Shown here piece after piece: positions 45,097-55,182 of a stretch of 64,000 nucleotides of DNA (its first letter is position 1; every line of letters begins with the position of its first letter). The notes under the pieces were generated by a model, which had not been told where the DNA came from, did no database searches, and saw only the letters and a program-made list of their open reading frames with translations. The stretch covers positions 1 through 64,000 of the forward strand of contig MKTT01000082.1 of assembly GCA_001898385.1 (NCBI GenBank), read 5' to 3'. Origin of the DNA: Planctomycetales bacterium 71-10. GTDB lineage: Bacteria > Planctomycetota > Planctomycetia > Isosphaerales > Isosphaeraceae. The position numbers were made by a program, and so were the translations under genes.

Positions 45097-46800
45097 TCAC
45101 CGCGACCCGGAGTCGATCGCCGCGAGCGTCGGGAAGGACCGGACGGCCTCGACGTCGGGGATCAGGTGCGGTTGCTTGTATTGTTCGACGGTCCCGCCGC
45201 TCCGGGCGAGTCGCTGCTTCTGGAATTCCGCCCACGCGCCGTCGCGGATGCGGATCGTGCGGACGGGGCCGAGGCGGAGGGTGTCGCGCTTGGCGGCGTA
45301 CTCCACGTTGAGCGCCCGGAGCCGCTCCTCCACGGCCGCGTCGAGCCGCTCCGCCGTCGCGTCGTCGGGAAGATCGGACGTCTCGACGAGCAGGCCGTAA
45401 GACGGCGGGTCGCCCCAGACGGGGAGGAGCAGGTACGACCTCAGCCGGACCCCGGCGTCCCGCTGGGCGGCCTCCACGGCCGTGATGACCTGATGCTCCG
45501 ACAGCTTCTCCCCCGTCAGGCTGGAGAAGTGGGCCCCCTTGTTCAGGAACTCGACGACCGGGGCCTCGCCGTGGAAGCCCACGCAGCGCACCAGGTCGAA
45601 GATGTTGTAGCGATAGAGCCCCCCGGCGGTCGTCAGGAGGATGAAGTAGTTCCTCCCCTCGATCAGGTCGGCCGCCTCGACGACCTGGGGGTCCGCCTTC
45701 TCGGCCTCCTCCTCGGGGATGAACTCGAAATAGTGGTGGCGGACGTCGAGGACGCCGGCCGGGGTGCCGTCCTCGATCGGGATCGTCATGCGGCCTTCGG
45801 ACGCGATCAGGCCCACGTCGCGCACCGGCTTCTCGCCGAAGAACTCGGGATACCCGCGCAGGTACGCCCGCATCGTGCCGCCCATCCAGTTGGACAGGAA
45901 CTCCAGGTTGGGCCAGTAGTCCTTCGGCAGCAGCCGGCCGTGCTCGGCGACGAGTTTCTCCAGCCGCCGCGCCGCGTCCTTGCGACGGATGCTCATGCGG
46001 AACCTCAACTCCTTCCGTACGTCGGCCGGGATGGCCCACTTGGAGGCGAGCGTGCCGTCGTACAGGTCGCGGATCAGGGTCTCGCGCTCGCGATCCCCCA
46101 GTCGGACCATGTTCAGGATCGTGCTGGGGTTGGCCGCGATGATCGTCCCCAGGTTCTTGTGGGCCGAGGAACGGAGCGCGAGGTAGTACTTCGACTCCAC
46201 GTCCTTGATCCGCGACCCCGACGGCGGCATGCAGTAGGTCGTCCGGATCATCCGCGACTGCATCGAAGCCGTCAGGCCGGTGATCGCCCCGCAGGGGATG
46301 CCGGCGGGCGTGTAGCTCTCGCGCCAGTCGCTGGCGATCTGGAGGATGGGGCGGAGGCCGTTCTCGATGATGTCGGGGTGGGCGTCGAACGCGGTGATCC
46401 CCCAGACGAGCCAGCCCTCGCGGTAGTCGTTCAGGGCCTCGCGAGTGACGGGGATGGTCTTGGGGCGGTTGGTGGTCCCGGAGGTCATCGCGAACATCAG
46501 CACTTCCGTCCCGGGGCCGAACAGGGCCGAGACGTCGCCGTTGCGGACGCGGTCGATGTAAGGCTCGTGGCGGCCGTAGTCGCCGATGGGGACCCGGCGG
46601 CGGAAGTCCTCGGGCGACCGGATCTCGCCGAAGTGGTGGTCGCGGCCGAAGGCGGAGTCGGCGTTGCGGGCGATGCGCGAAAGCAGCAGGTCGCGCTGGA
46701 CGCTGCGCGCCTCCCGCGCCTGCCGCTGGAACTCGGCGGCCAGCCGGCGGGCGCGGTTCGCGATCGGGCGGCCGACCAGCCGCTTGAGGAACGTGAGCAT
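45097..46800 (-). CDS. GH3-family acyl-adenylate-forming enzyme
   Basis: A 567-residue protein of the GH3 (plant auxin-responsive) superfamily of acyl-acid-amido synthetases. The ATP-binding P-loop-like motif is FAMTSGTTNRPKTIPVT, and later motifs are GLIASEGRMTIPIEDG, YFEFIPEE, and GGLYRYNIFDLVRCVGF. Plant members conjugate carboxylic acids to amino acids through acyl-AMP; bacterial ones are little studied. It is the last gene of a leftward cluster with ACP, ketoacyl synthases and dehydratases, so an acyl product of that cluster could be its substrate (inference). Confidence 0.85.
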   Translation of the reverse strand: MLTFLKRLVGRPIANRARRLAAEFQRQAREARSVQRDLLLSRIARNADSAFGRDHHFGEIRSPEDFRRRVPIGDYGRHEPYIDRVRNGDVSALFGPGTEVLMFAMTSGTTNRPKTIPVTREALNDYREGWLVWGITAFDAHPDIIENGLRPILQIASDWRESYTPAGIPCGAITGLTASMQSRMIRTTYCMPPSGSRIKDVESKYYLALRSSAHKNLGTIIAANPSTILNMVRLGDRERETLIRDLYDGTLASKWAIPADVRKELRFRMSIRRKDAARRLEKLVAEHGRLLPKDYWPNLEFLSNWMGGTMRAYLRGYPEFFGEKPVRDVGLIASEGRMTIPIEDGTPAGVLDVRHHYFEFIPEEEAEKADPQVVEAADLIEGRNYFILLTTAGGLYRYNIFDLVRCVGFHGEAPVVEFLNKGAHFSSLTGEKLSEHQVITAVEAAQRDAGVRLRSYLLLPVWGDPPSYGLLVETSDLPDDATAERLDAAVEERLRALNVEYAAKRDTLRLGPVRTIRIRDGAWAEFQKQRLARSGGTVEQYKQPHLIPDVEAVRSFPTLAAIDSGSR

Positions 46801-46821
46801 GGGCGTCCCGGGGTTGGAGGG

Positions 46822-47907
46822 TCAGCCGGTGACGGGCGAGGCGACGTTCGCGATCAGGCCGGCCTCGACGGGCCGGGCCGAGTCCTCGAAGCGGCCGAAG
46901 GCCGAGGAGACGGCCTCTTCCTCGACCTCGACCAGCGGCCGACGGGGCGCGTTGCGGTCGACGAACTCCCCGAGCCGACGGGCGTAGGCCTCGGGCTCGG
47001 TCTCCCGCGAGCGGTTGTGCTTGGCGTCCGGCACGATCCACAGCTCCTTGGGCTCGCTCGCCAGGGCGAAGAACTCGCGGGCGATGTCCGGCCCGATGTA
47101 GACGTCGCGCCCGCCGTGGATCTGGAGCCAGGCGCGGGGGGCGAGCGAGGCGACGGCCCGCTCGACGCTCGGATAGGAGCAGTTGCGGTTCCGCTCGGTC
47201 CCCGCCCGGGCCACGTCGCCCAGCGTCGAGAAGATGAACCGCGGGACGAGCCGGAGGAACCACTTGGCCCGGACGAAGATCTCCGCCCAGCGGACGATGT
47301 AGGCGGTCATGGTGCCGCGCGTCGGGAAGGCGCCGTCGGTCACGACGCCCCAGACGTCGGGCTCGTCGGCGGCCACCAGGATCGCCGTCCCCCCGCCCCG
47401 GCTGACGCCGAACAGCCCGTAGCCGGCCAGGTCCCGGTCGGGCCGCTTCCGCAGGTGGGCCAGGGCCGCCTTGAGGTCGTCGACCTCGTGGTCCGACGCA
47501 TACTGGAGCGGGTCGTAGCTCGGATCGACGTCGCTCGCGCCGTGGCTGCGGAAGTCGAAGCTGAAGACGTCGAAGCCGCGATCGCGGAGGTGGTCCAGGT
47601 AGGGGGCGTAGCTCCAGCGGTCGCTGAGGAACTCGTGGCAGAAGACCAGAACGCCGACGCGGGAATCCGTGCGGGCCTTGAAGTAGCTCCCGCGCAGGGT
47701 CAGCCCCTCGGGCGTGCGGAACTCGCTCGGCTCGCCGACGTCCTCGGGGGTGAGCTTCAGCGGGAGGAACATGGGGCGCTCCTCGAAGATCCGCCGGATC
47801 ACCGGGCAGTAGGCCCAGATGCAGTACAGGAGGAAGCCGCCCATGACGACGGCGGGCGTGAGCGCGAGGATCGCCAGGATGAGGAGCAGCGAGGAGAGGC
47901 CGGCCAC
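46822..47907 (-). CDS. Membrane-anchored alpha/beta hydrolase
   Basis: A 361-residue protein with an N-terminal membrane segment (SLLLILAILALTPAVVMGGFLLYCIW) followed by an alpha/beta hydrolase: VLVFCHEFLSDRWSY (oxyanion region), FDFRSHGASD, nucleophile elbow FGVSRGGGTA, Asp region GGRDVYIG, and His in PDAKHNRS. It may be a thioesterase or lipase that releases the acyl chain made by the neighbouring genes (inference from position). GTG 47907 has GAGGG upstream. It lies 21 bases before the GH3 gene. Confidence 0.8.
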   Translation of the reverse strand: MAGLSSLLLILAILALTPAVVMGGFLLYCIWAYCPVIRRIFEERPMFLPLKLTPEDVGEPSEFRTPEGLTLRGSYFKARTDSRVGVLVFCHEFLSDRWSYAPYLDHLRDRGFDVFSFDFRSHGASDVDPSYDPLQYASDHEVDDLKAALAHLRKRPDRDLAGYGLFGVSRGGGTAILVAADEPDVWGVVTDGAFPTRGTMTAYIVRWAEIFVRAKWFLRLVPRFIFSTLGDVARAGTERNRNCSYPSVERAVASLAPRAWLQIHGGRDVYIGPDIAREFFALASEPKELWIVPDAKHNRSRETEPEAYARRLGEFVDRNAPRRPLVEVEEEAVSSAFGRFEDSARPVEAGLIANVASPVTG

Positions 47908-48006
47908 GGATGCGCCCTCGTTGGGGTTCGCCCGCGCCGATCATCCACGGCCGCGGACCCCGGGACGGGGCCGGCGGGCGGCCGGTCGATCGGCGGCGTG
48001 CTTCGG

Positions 48007-49290
48007 TCAGTCGGTGTAGCGTTTCAGGATCAAGGTGATGTTCTGCCCGCCGAAGCCGAAGCTGTTGGAGAGCGCCACGTCGACCCGCTTCTTCCTCGCC
48101 TCGTGCGGGATGTAGTCGAGATCGCACTCCGGATCCGGGTCGTCCAGGTTGATCGTCGGGGGGAGGAGGCCGTCGCGGATCGTCAGCAGGCAGACGATAG
48201 CCTCGACGCTCCCCGCGGCGGCGATCAGGTGCCCCATCATGCTCTTGGTGCTGGAGATCGGGACCTTGTAGGCCGTCTCGCCGAAGGTCTTCTTGATGGC
48301 CAGCGTCTCGATCGAGTCGTTGACCGACGTGCTGGTGCCGTGGGCGTTGATGTAATCGATCTGCTCGGGGGCCACGCCCGCGCCGGCGAGGGCCTCGCGC
48401 AGGCAGGCGATGGCGCCGCGGCCTTCCTCGTGGCTGTCGGTGATCCGGAAGGCGTCGGCCGTGGAGCCGTAGCCGACGATCTCCCCGTAGATCTTCGCGC
48501 CTCGGGCCCTGGCGTGCTCCAGCTCCTCCAGCACGAGCATCCCGGCACCCTCGCCGATGATGAAGCCGTCGCGGTCCTTGTCGAACGGGCGGCTGGCCTT
48601 CGTCGGCTCGTCGTTGCGGGTGGAGAGGGCCGTCAGCAGGATGAACCCGGTCACGCCGAACGGGTGGATCATGCTGTGGGTGCCGCCGGACAGCATGACG
48701 TCCGCGCAGTCGTGGCGGATCATCTCGTATGCCTCGCCGATCGCCTGCGAGCTGGCGGCGCAGGCGGTGAGGCAGTTCGAGTTCGCCCCCCGGGCGCCGA
48801 AGCGGGCGGCGAGGTGGGCGGCCGGGGTGCCCGGCTCCTGCTCGGACTCGTGGATGACGTGCAGGTCGTGGACGCCGTTCCTGGTGAACTCCTCGGTGGC
48901 GACCTTGCCCCCCTTGCCCGTCTTGTACACCAGCTTCACGAACCGGACGAAGTCCTGCTGGCCCTCGCCGGCACCGAGGTAGACGCCGAACCGCGACCGA
49001 TCCAGGGCCTCGTAGTCGGCCAGGCCGGAGTCGTCCATGGCCATCTTGCCGGCGGCCAGGGCGAACCGCGTGTTCCGCGAGTGCTCCTTCCAGCGCTCGG
49101 CGTCGTCGAGGTAGTCGGCCAGGTCGAAGCCCTTGACCTCGGCGGCGATCCGCGTGGGGAACGTGTGGGCGTCGAACAGCGAGATCGGGCCGACGCCGCT
49201 CTTGCCGGCCAGCAGGGCCGACCAGGTCGACTCGACGTCCCGGCCCACCGGGGTGACCATTCCCATTCCTGTGACGACGACCCGACGCAT
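48007..49290 (-). CDS. Beta-ketoacyl-ACP synthase II-like (catalytically complete)
   Basis: A 427-residue condensing enzyme with the full thiolase-fold catalytic set: Cys177 in CLTACAAS, His317 in NAHGTSTS, Lys349 in SSTKSMMGH and His354 in GHLIAAAG, plus the C-terminal NSFGFGGQN loop. It condenses malonyl-ACP with an acyl chain. Relative to FabF it has an extra segment around residues 110-155. It is directly followed upstream in the operon by a homologue lacking the nucleophile, so the two may form a heterodimer like the KS/chain-length-factor pair of type II polyketide synthases (inference). Confidence 0.92.
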   Translation of the reverse strand: MRRVVVTGMGMVTPVGRDVESTWSALLAGKSGVGPISLFDAHTFPTRIAAEVKGFDLADYLDDAERWKEHSRNTRFALAAGKMAMDDSGLADYEALDRSRFGVYLGAGEGQQDFVRFVKLVYKTGKGGKVATEEFTRNGVHDLHVIHESEQEPGTPAAHLAARFGARGANSNCLTACAASSQAIGEAYEMIRHDCADVMLSGGTHSMIHPFGVTGFILLTALSTRNDEPTKASRPFDKDRDGFIIGEGAGMLVLEELEHARARGAKIYGEIVGYGSTADAFRITDSHEEGRGAIACLREALAGAGVAPEQIDYINAHGTSTSVNDSIETLAIKKTFGETAYKVPISSTKSMMGHLIAAAGSVEAIVCLLTIRDGLLPPTINLDDPDPECDLDYIPHEARKKRVDVALSNSFGFGGQNITLILKRYTD

Positions 49291-49372
49291 GGGGTGACTT
49301 CCCGGGCCTGGGCCCGACCTCTTGGAGAACCGAGACGGATCGATCGATCGGATTCGGGCCGGACGCCCGCGT

Positions 49373-50695
49373 TCAGCCTTCGGCGGAGACCGGCCCGCCC
49401 CGGACGACGACCGCGGCGGCCTGGCCGTTGATGGTGACGTTGCTGTTGACGAAGACCGGCGACCCCGACGGCCGCGGCGGGCCCGTCACGACGTCGATCT
49501 CGCACGCCGGGTCGAGGTCGTCGCAGTTCAGGGTCGGCGGGATCAGGCCCCGGTTCACGCCCACGAGGCTGGCGATCAGCTCGACCGCGCCGGCCCCGGA
49601 GGCGATGTTCCCCAGATACCCCTTCAGCCCGGTGACGGGGACGGCCTTCGGGCCGAAGACGCGGGCGAAGGCGCGGGCCTCGGCCAGGTCGCCCAGCCGG
49701 AAGCCGGCGGCGTGGGCGTTGACGTGGCCGACGTCCTCGGCCTTGATCCCCGCCTCGCGAAGGGCGGCCCGGACGGCGATCTCGGTCCCGACGCCTTCCG
49801 GATCCTGGCCACCGGTCGGGACGGCGTCGCAGCCGGACCCGGCGCCGAGGACCTCGCCGTGGATCCGGGCCCCGCGGGCCAGGGCGTGCCCCAGCTCCTC
49901 CAGGATCAGGATGCCGGCGCCCTCGCCCGGCAGGGTGCCGTCGCGGCGGGCGTCGAACGGCCGGAGGCCCTGAGAGGGCTCGCCGTCCCAGCGCGACATC
50001 GTGTCGTACAGGGCCATCCGGGTCATGCTGAGCGGGTGGATCTTCGAGTCCGCCCCGCCGGTCACCATCACGTCGGCCTTGCCCCGGGCGATGATCCGGG
50101 CGGCCTCGGCGACGGCCAGGTTGGAGGAGGCGTCGGCCTCGGTGATCGAGTTGCTGGGGCCCTGGCAGTCCATCAGGATGGAGATGTGGCAGGCCAGCAT
50201 GTTGGGCAGGTACTTCAGCAGCCAGATCGGCTCGATGACGCCGATCCCCTCCCGCCCCCACACCGGGAACTCGAACTGCCCCGTGTTCGACGAGGCCATC
50301 GAGATCGCCGGGGCCAGCTCGTCCAGGTCGGTCGAGATCAGCCCCGCCCCCAGGTCGATGCCGATCCGCGTGGGGTCGACCCCGCCGTCGACCAGGCCGG
50401 CGTCGCTCATGGCACGCTGGGCGGCGGCGACGGCGAGCTGGATGTCGCGGGCCATGTACTTCCGGCTCTTGCCCAGCGCCTTGCGGAACTTGGGCAGGGC
50501 GTAGCCCTTCAGGAAGTCGAAGTCGCGGATCTCGGCGACGATGTCGTTGGGCAGGCCGGCGACCGGGAACGCCTCGACGCGCCGGAGCGCCCCTTGGCCG
50601 GAAGCGATCCGCTCCCAGATGCGATCGGGGGAGTCACCCAGGGGCGTGACGAAACCCATCCCGGTGATGACGACGCGGCGTTCGGAACCAAGCAT
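49373..50695 (-). CDS. Ketoacyl-synthase homologue lacking the catalytic Cys (chain-length-factor-like)
   Basis: A 440-residue member of the KAS family (MLGSERRVVITGMGFVTPLG; FDARRDGTLPGEGAGILILEE). At the nucleophile position the motif reads SITEADASS, so Cys is replaced by Asp188. His328 (NAHAAGF) and Lys358 remain, but the second active-site His is Asn363 (LKGYLGNIASGAG), and the NSFGFGG loop is NSNVTINGQA. It should not condense by the normal mechanism. In type II polyketide systems a Cys-less partner (KS-beta) sets chain length; a similar role is inferred here. It lies 82 bases upstream of the active synthase gene. Confidence 0.88.
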   Translation of the reverse strand: MLGSERRVVITGMGFVTPLGDSPDRIWERIASGQGALRRVEAFPVAGLPNDIVAEIRDFDFLKGYALPKFRKALGKSRKYMARDIQLAVAAAQRAMSDAGLVDGGVDPTRIGIDLGAGLISTDLDELAPAISMASSNTGQFEFPVWGREGIGVIEPIWLLKYLPNMLACHISILMDCQGPSNSITEADASSNLAVAEAARIIARGKADVMVTGGADSKIHPLSMTRMALYDTMSRWDGEPSQGLRPFDARRDGTLPGEGAGILILEELGHALARGARIHGEVLGAGSGCDAVPTGGQDPEGVGTEIAVRAALREAGIKAEDVGHVNAHAAGFRLGDLAEARAFARVFGPKAVPVTGLKGYLGNIASGAGAVELIASLVGVNRGLIPPTLNCDDLDPACEIDVVTGPPRPSGSPVFVNSNVTINGQAAAVVVRGGPVSAEG

Positions 50696-50848
50696 GAATG
50701 ACCCGTCGAATTCCCGTAGAGGGCCCAGTCGATCCTCCGCGGGGCGTCGCCCGGCCCGAGGCCGGCCGCGAGGCTCCCGCGCAACGTCACCAACCCCCGA
50801 ATGCGGACAGTCTACCCGAAAATCGCCGCCTTGGCGACCGACCCCGGG

Positions 50849-51394
50849 TCACTCCGCGGGCGAGGCCGCCGGCGGGCCGTTGGCCTCGCCGTCCGCCCCC
50901 GCGCCCGCGTCCAGCTCCTTGGCCCGCTGCTGGGCCTTGGCCAGGTCCAGGACGCCGAGCAACTGCTGCGTGAAGACGAAGTTCTTGGGGCCGAAGATCT
51001 GGTTGGCCCGCGTGTTGTCCAGGTGCGCGAAGACGATCTCGGAGTCGCAGAGCAGCTCCCCGTCCAGGAACGCCTTGGCGTCGACGACCGCCCCTTCGGC
51101 CCGCAGGTCGGTCAGCGTCACCTCATAGGTGAGCTGGTCGCCGGCGCAGGCCACGCCGAAGAACTCGGCCCGCGGGATCTTGGCCAGGACCACCTTCTGC
51201 GCGAACTCGCCCGCCTCCCCCACCAGGATCCCCCCCGTCTGGGCCAGCCCCTCGATGATGAGGGACGCGGGCATGACGGGGTAGCCCGGGAAGTGGTCGT
51301 GCAGGTGCTCCTCGGCGAGGGTCAGGTTCTTGATCGCTCGCGCGAACTGACCGCTCCGGAACTCCGTGAACTTGTCGATCCAGATCCATCGCAT
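50849..51394 (-). CDS. FabZ-like 3-hydroxyacyl-ACP dehydratase (copy 1)
   Basis: A 181-residue hot-dog fold protein. The active-site helix reads LHDHFPGYPVMPASLIIEGLAQ with catalytic His34 and Glu48. It dehydrates 3-hydroxyacyl-ACP to the enoyl form. A 30-residue Ala/Gly-rich tail follows the domain. It is a paralogue of the gene at 52287-52814, with the same spacing of active-site residues. It lies between the ACP and the Cys-less synthase genes. Confidence 0.88.
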   Translation of the reverse strand: MRWIWIDKFTEFRSGQFARAIKNLTLAEEHLHDHFPGYPVMPASLIIEGLAQTGGILVGEAGEFAQKVVLAKIPRAEFFGVACAGDQLTYEVTLTDLRAEGAVVDAKAFLDGELLCDSEIVFAHLDNTRANQIFGPKNFVFTQQLLGVLDLAKAQQRAKELDAGAGADGEANGPPAASPAE

Positions 51395-51539
51395 GGTCGA
51401 GCGCGCCGCCGGGGCCGTGGGGGAAGGGGAGGATGCGGGCCGGACGCCCGCCCGCGGCGGACGACGCGAGGGACCTTCCCCCTCCCGCCGCCGGTCCGCG
51501 GGCCGTTCCGTTCGGCCCCGTCGAGGCGGATGGCCCGCC

Positions 51540-51926
51540 TCAGGCCGCCAGCTTGCTCTGGACGTACTGGACCAGCATGTCGACCGTGTAAAGGTCGCCC
51601 ATCTTCTCGACGTCCGGATCCGCCTCGAACTTGGACAGGTCGGCGAACGGCAGCCGGGCCTTCAGCTCCGACACGCCCTTCGACGTCAGCTTGCCGTCGG
51701 CGATCCACTCCGGGTCGGCGACCAGGTTCTCCGGGAACAGCTCGCCGCGGGGGATCTTGATCCCGAAGTTCCGCTCGAGCCGGAAGACGATGTCCAGGAA
51801 GTCGATCGACTCGGCGCCGAGGTCGCCCTGGAGGGTCGACTCGCGGTTGACGTCGTCCTCGTCCACGCCCAGGGCGTCGACCAGGGTGGACTGGACCTTC
51901 TCGAAGATCTCGTCGTATGCGGGCAT
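51540..51926 (-). CDS. Acyl carrier protein, divergent, with C-terminal extension
   Basis: A 128-residue protein. The ACP core (residues 1-80) has YDEIFEKVQSTLVDALGVDEDDV and the phosphopantetheine Ser40 in GAESIDFLDIVFRLE; the usual DSLD is ESID. About 50 extra residues continue after the normal ACP length, including KLTSKGVSELKARLPF and a second short helix MLVQYVQSKLA. ATG 51926 has CTGAGGA upstream. It is probably the dedicated carrier of this cluster rather than the housekeeping AcpP. Confidence 0.88.
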   Translation of the reverse strand: MPAYDEIFEKVQSTLVDALGVDEDDVNRESTLQGDLGAESIDFLDIVFRLERNFGIKIPRGELFPENLVADPEWIADGKLTSKGVSELKARLPFADLSKFEADPDVEKMGDLYTVDMLVQYVQSKLAA

Positions 51927-52286
51927 GTCATCCTCAGGATATAAGGGGTACACGGGCTCGCACTCGATCCCCGGCGAATCGGGACGCGGACGTGCCTCCG
52001 ATCAAGTCGGCTCACTTAATCGTCGGCGAGATCGAGCGGCGAACTTCAAGTGGGGCGGGTCGCAAGGTGGAGGCCCGATTCGCTTGGAGGGAAGCTCCCG
52101 GTTCCTTCGGCCTGGTCCCGGGGGCTCACCTGGCATTGTCCAGCAAATCGGGATTCCTTGCAACACCATCACGCTCAGGCAATGATACGACCCGATCCGG
52201 CGGGATACGGAGACTTTCCGGCCCGCTCCGGATCGGCCTGGGTGGTTTGCGCCGGATGCGTCGATCGCGCGACCGACCCGGGGGGC
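51927..52286. other. Intergenic gap inside the acyl cluster
   Basis: This 360-bp region between the two genes flanking the ACP start contains no recognisable gene. Its middle (52130-52195) is relatively AT-rich and holds a possible leftward promoter. The gap suggests the ACP and the genes after it can be transcribed separately from the distal dehydratase. Confidence 0.5.
52135..52163 (-). promoter_or_regulatory. Candidate sigma-70 promoter for the ACP gene
   Basis: On the minus strand TTGCAA (52163-52158) and GACAAT (52140-52135) are 17 bases apart, each 4 of 6 matches to consensus. The predicted start is about 200 bases before the ACP ATG. Confidence 0.3.
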
Positions 52287-52814
52287 TCAGATCAGCTTGA
52301 CGCCCGCGGGCTCGGGAGTCCGGGAGATCGCCTTGGCCCCCACCGACCCCTTGCGGAGGGTGGCGTAGAGGTCGCGCAGGCCGGCGACGATCATGGCGTC
52401 GGTCGCGTGCAGGGCCGGGTTCTTGTCGCGGAGGTTGTATCGGGTCAGGACGATGCGCCCCTTGACCATCTCCTGGCCGTCGATCACGCCGACGCCCTTG
52501 AAGGTCGCCAGCGGCCCCTCGTTGGAGATCATCTCCACCTTGAGCTCGAGCTGCCGGCCGGGCTCGACGAAGCTGCCGTACTTGATCGTCTTCGCCTGCT
52601 TCAGCACGATGATGCTGTGGGCGAAGTCCTCGGTCTCGCGGATCAGCCACGCGCCGGCCTGGGTGAGCGCCTCCAGCATGAGCACCCCCGGCATGACCGG
52701 GAAGCCCGGGAAGTGGTCGGCGAGGTACTCCTCGGCCAGCGACAGGTTCTTGACGGCGTGCAGCGAGCGGCCGGGCTGGACGTCCAGGATCCGGTCGATG
52801 AGGACGAAACGCAT
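52287..52814 (-). CDS. FabZ-like 3-hydroxyacyl-ACP dehydratase (copy 2)
   Basis: A 175-residue hot-dog dehydratase: LADHFPGFPVMPGVLMLEALTQAGAW with catalytic His34 and Glu48. It has the same register as the copy at 50849-51394, so the two arose by duplication. ATG 52814 has GGGAG 6-8 bases upstream; the frame extends 11 codons further without conserved residues. It is the first gene of the leftward acyl cluster. Two dehydratases in one cluster suggest either heterodimers or different chain lengths. Confidence 0.88.
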   Translation of the reverse strand: MRFVLIDRILDVQPGRSLHAVKNLSLAEEYLADHFPGFPVMPGVLMLEALTQAGAWLIRETEDFAHSIIVLKQAKTIKYGSFVEPGRQLELKVEMISNEGPLATFKGVGVIDGQEMVKGRIVLTRYNLRDKNPALHATDAMIVAGLRDLYATLRKGSVGAKAISRTPEPAGVKLI

Positions 52815-53159
52815 GGAAGCTCCCGAGATCAAGAGGGCGAGACTCAAGGGGCTCGACTCGCGAGCCGTCCGGTATCCGACGCATCGCGGGGATCCGCCGC
52901 GGGCGACCCCGCATCATATCGCCGGCCGAGGGGCGGCTTCAAGGTCCGGCCGCGGCGGGGGGGTGGGGGCGCGCGGGCCTAACCCCTTCTCATGGAAGAT
53001 ACAACCTGCGCCACCGCGGTCAAATCCGATCGGCCCGGCGCGCGGCGAGGCGCGGCCTTTCAGCTAGGAAGTCGGCCTCCGCGGCCCTATACTTGAGCTG
53101 CGGCGGCCTCCCCGCCGCGGAATCCGGACCCGCCCCCGCCCCGGTGGAGAGCCACGATC
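52815..53159. other. Divergent intergenic region
   Basis: This 345-bp gap lies between the acyl cluster (leftward) and the PD40-like gene (rightward). A possible -10 TATACT at 53088-53093 faces right without a good -35. A slightly AT-richer patch at 52985-53030 may serve the leftward cluster. Confidence 0.4.
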
Positions 53160-55181
<2,022 letters not shown>

Positions 55182-55182
55182 C

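Noticed and set aside
45083..49431. Very long frames on both strands over the acyl cluster (45083-48127 leftward, 45166-49431 rightward)
   Set aside because: Their products are low-complexity Arg/Pro/Gly and Val/Asp/Gly; the enzymes in the other frames carry complete catalytic motifs.
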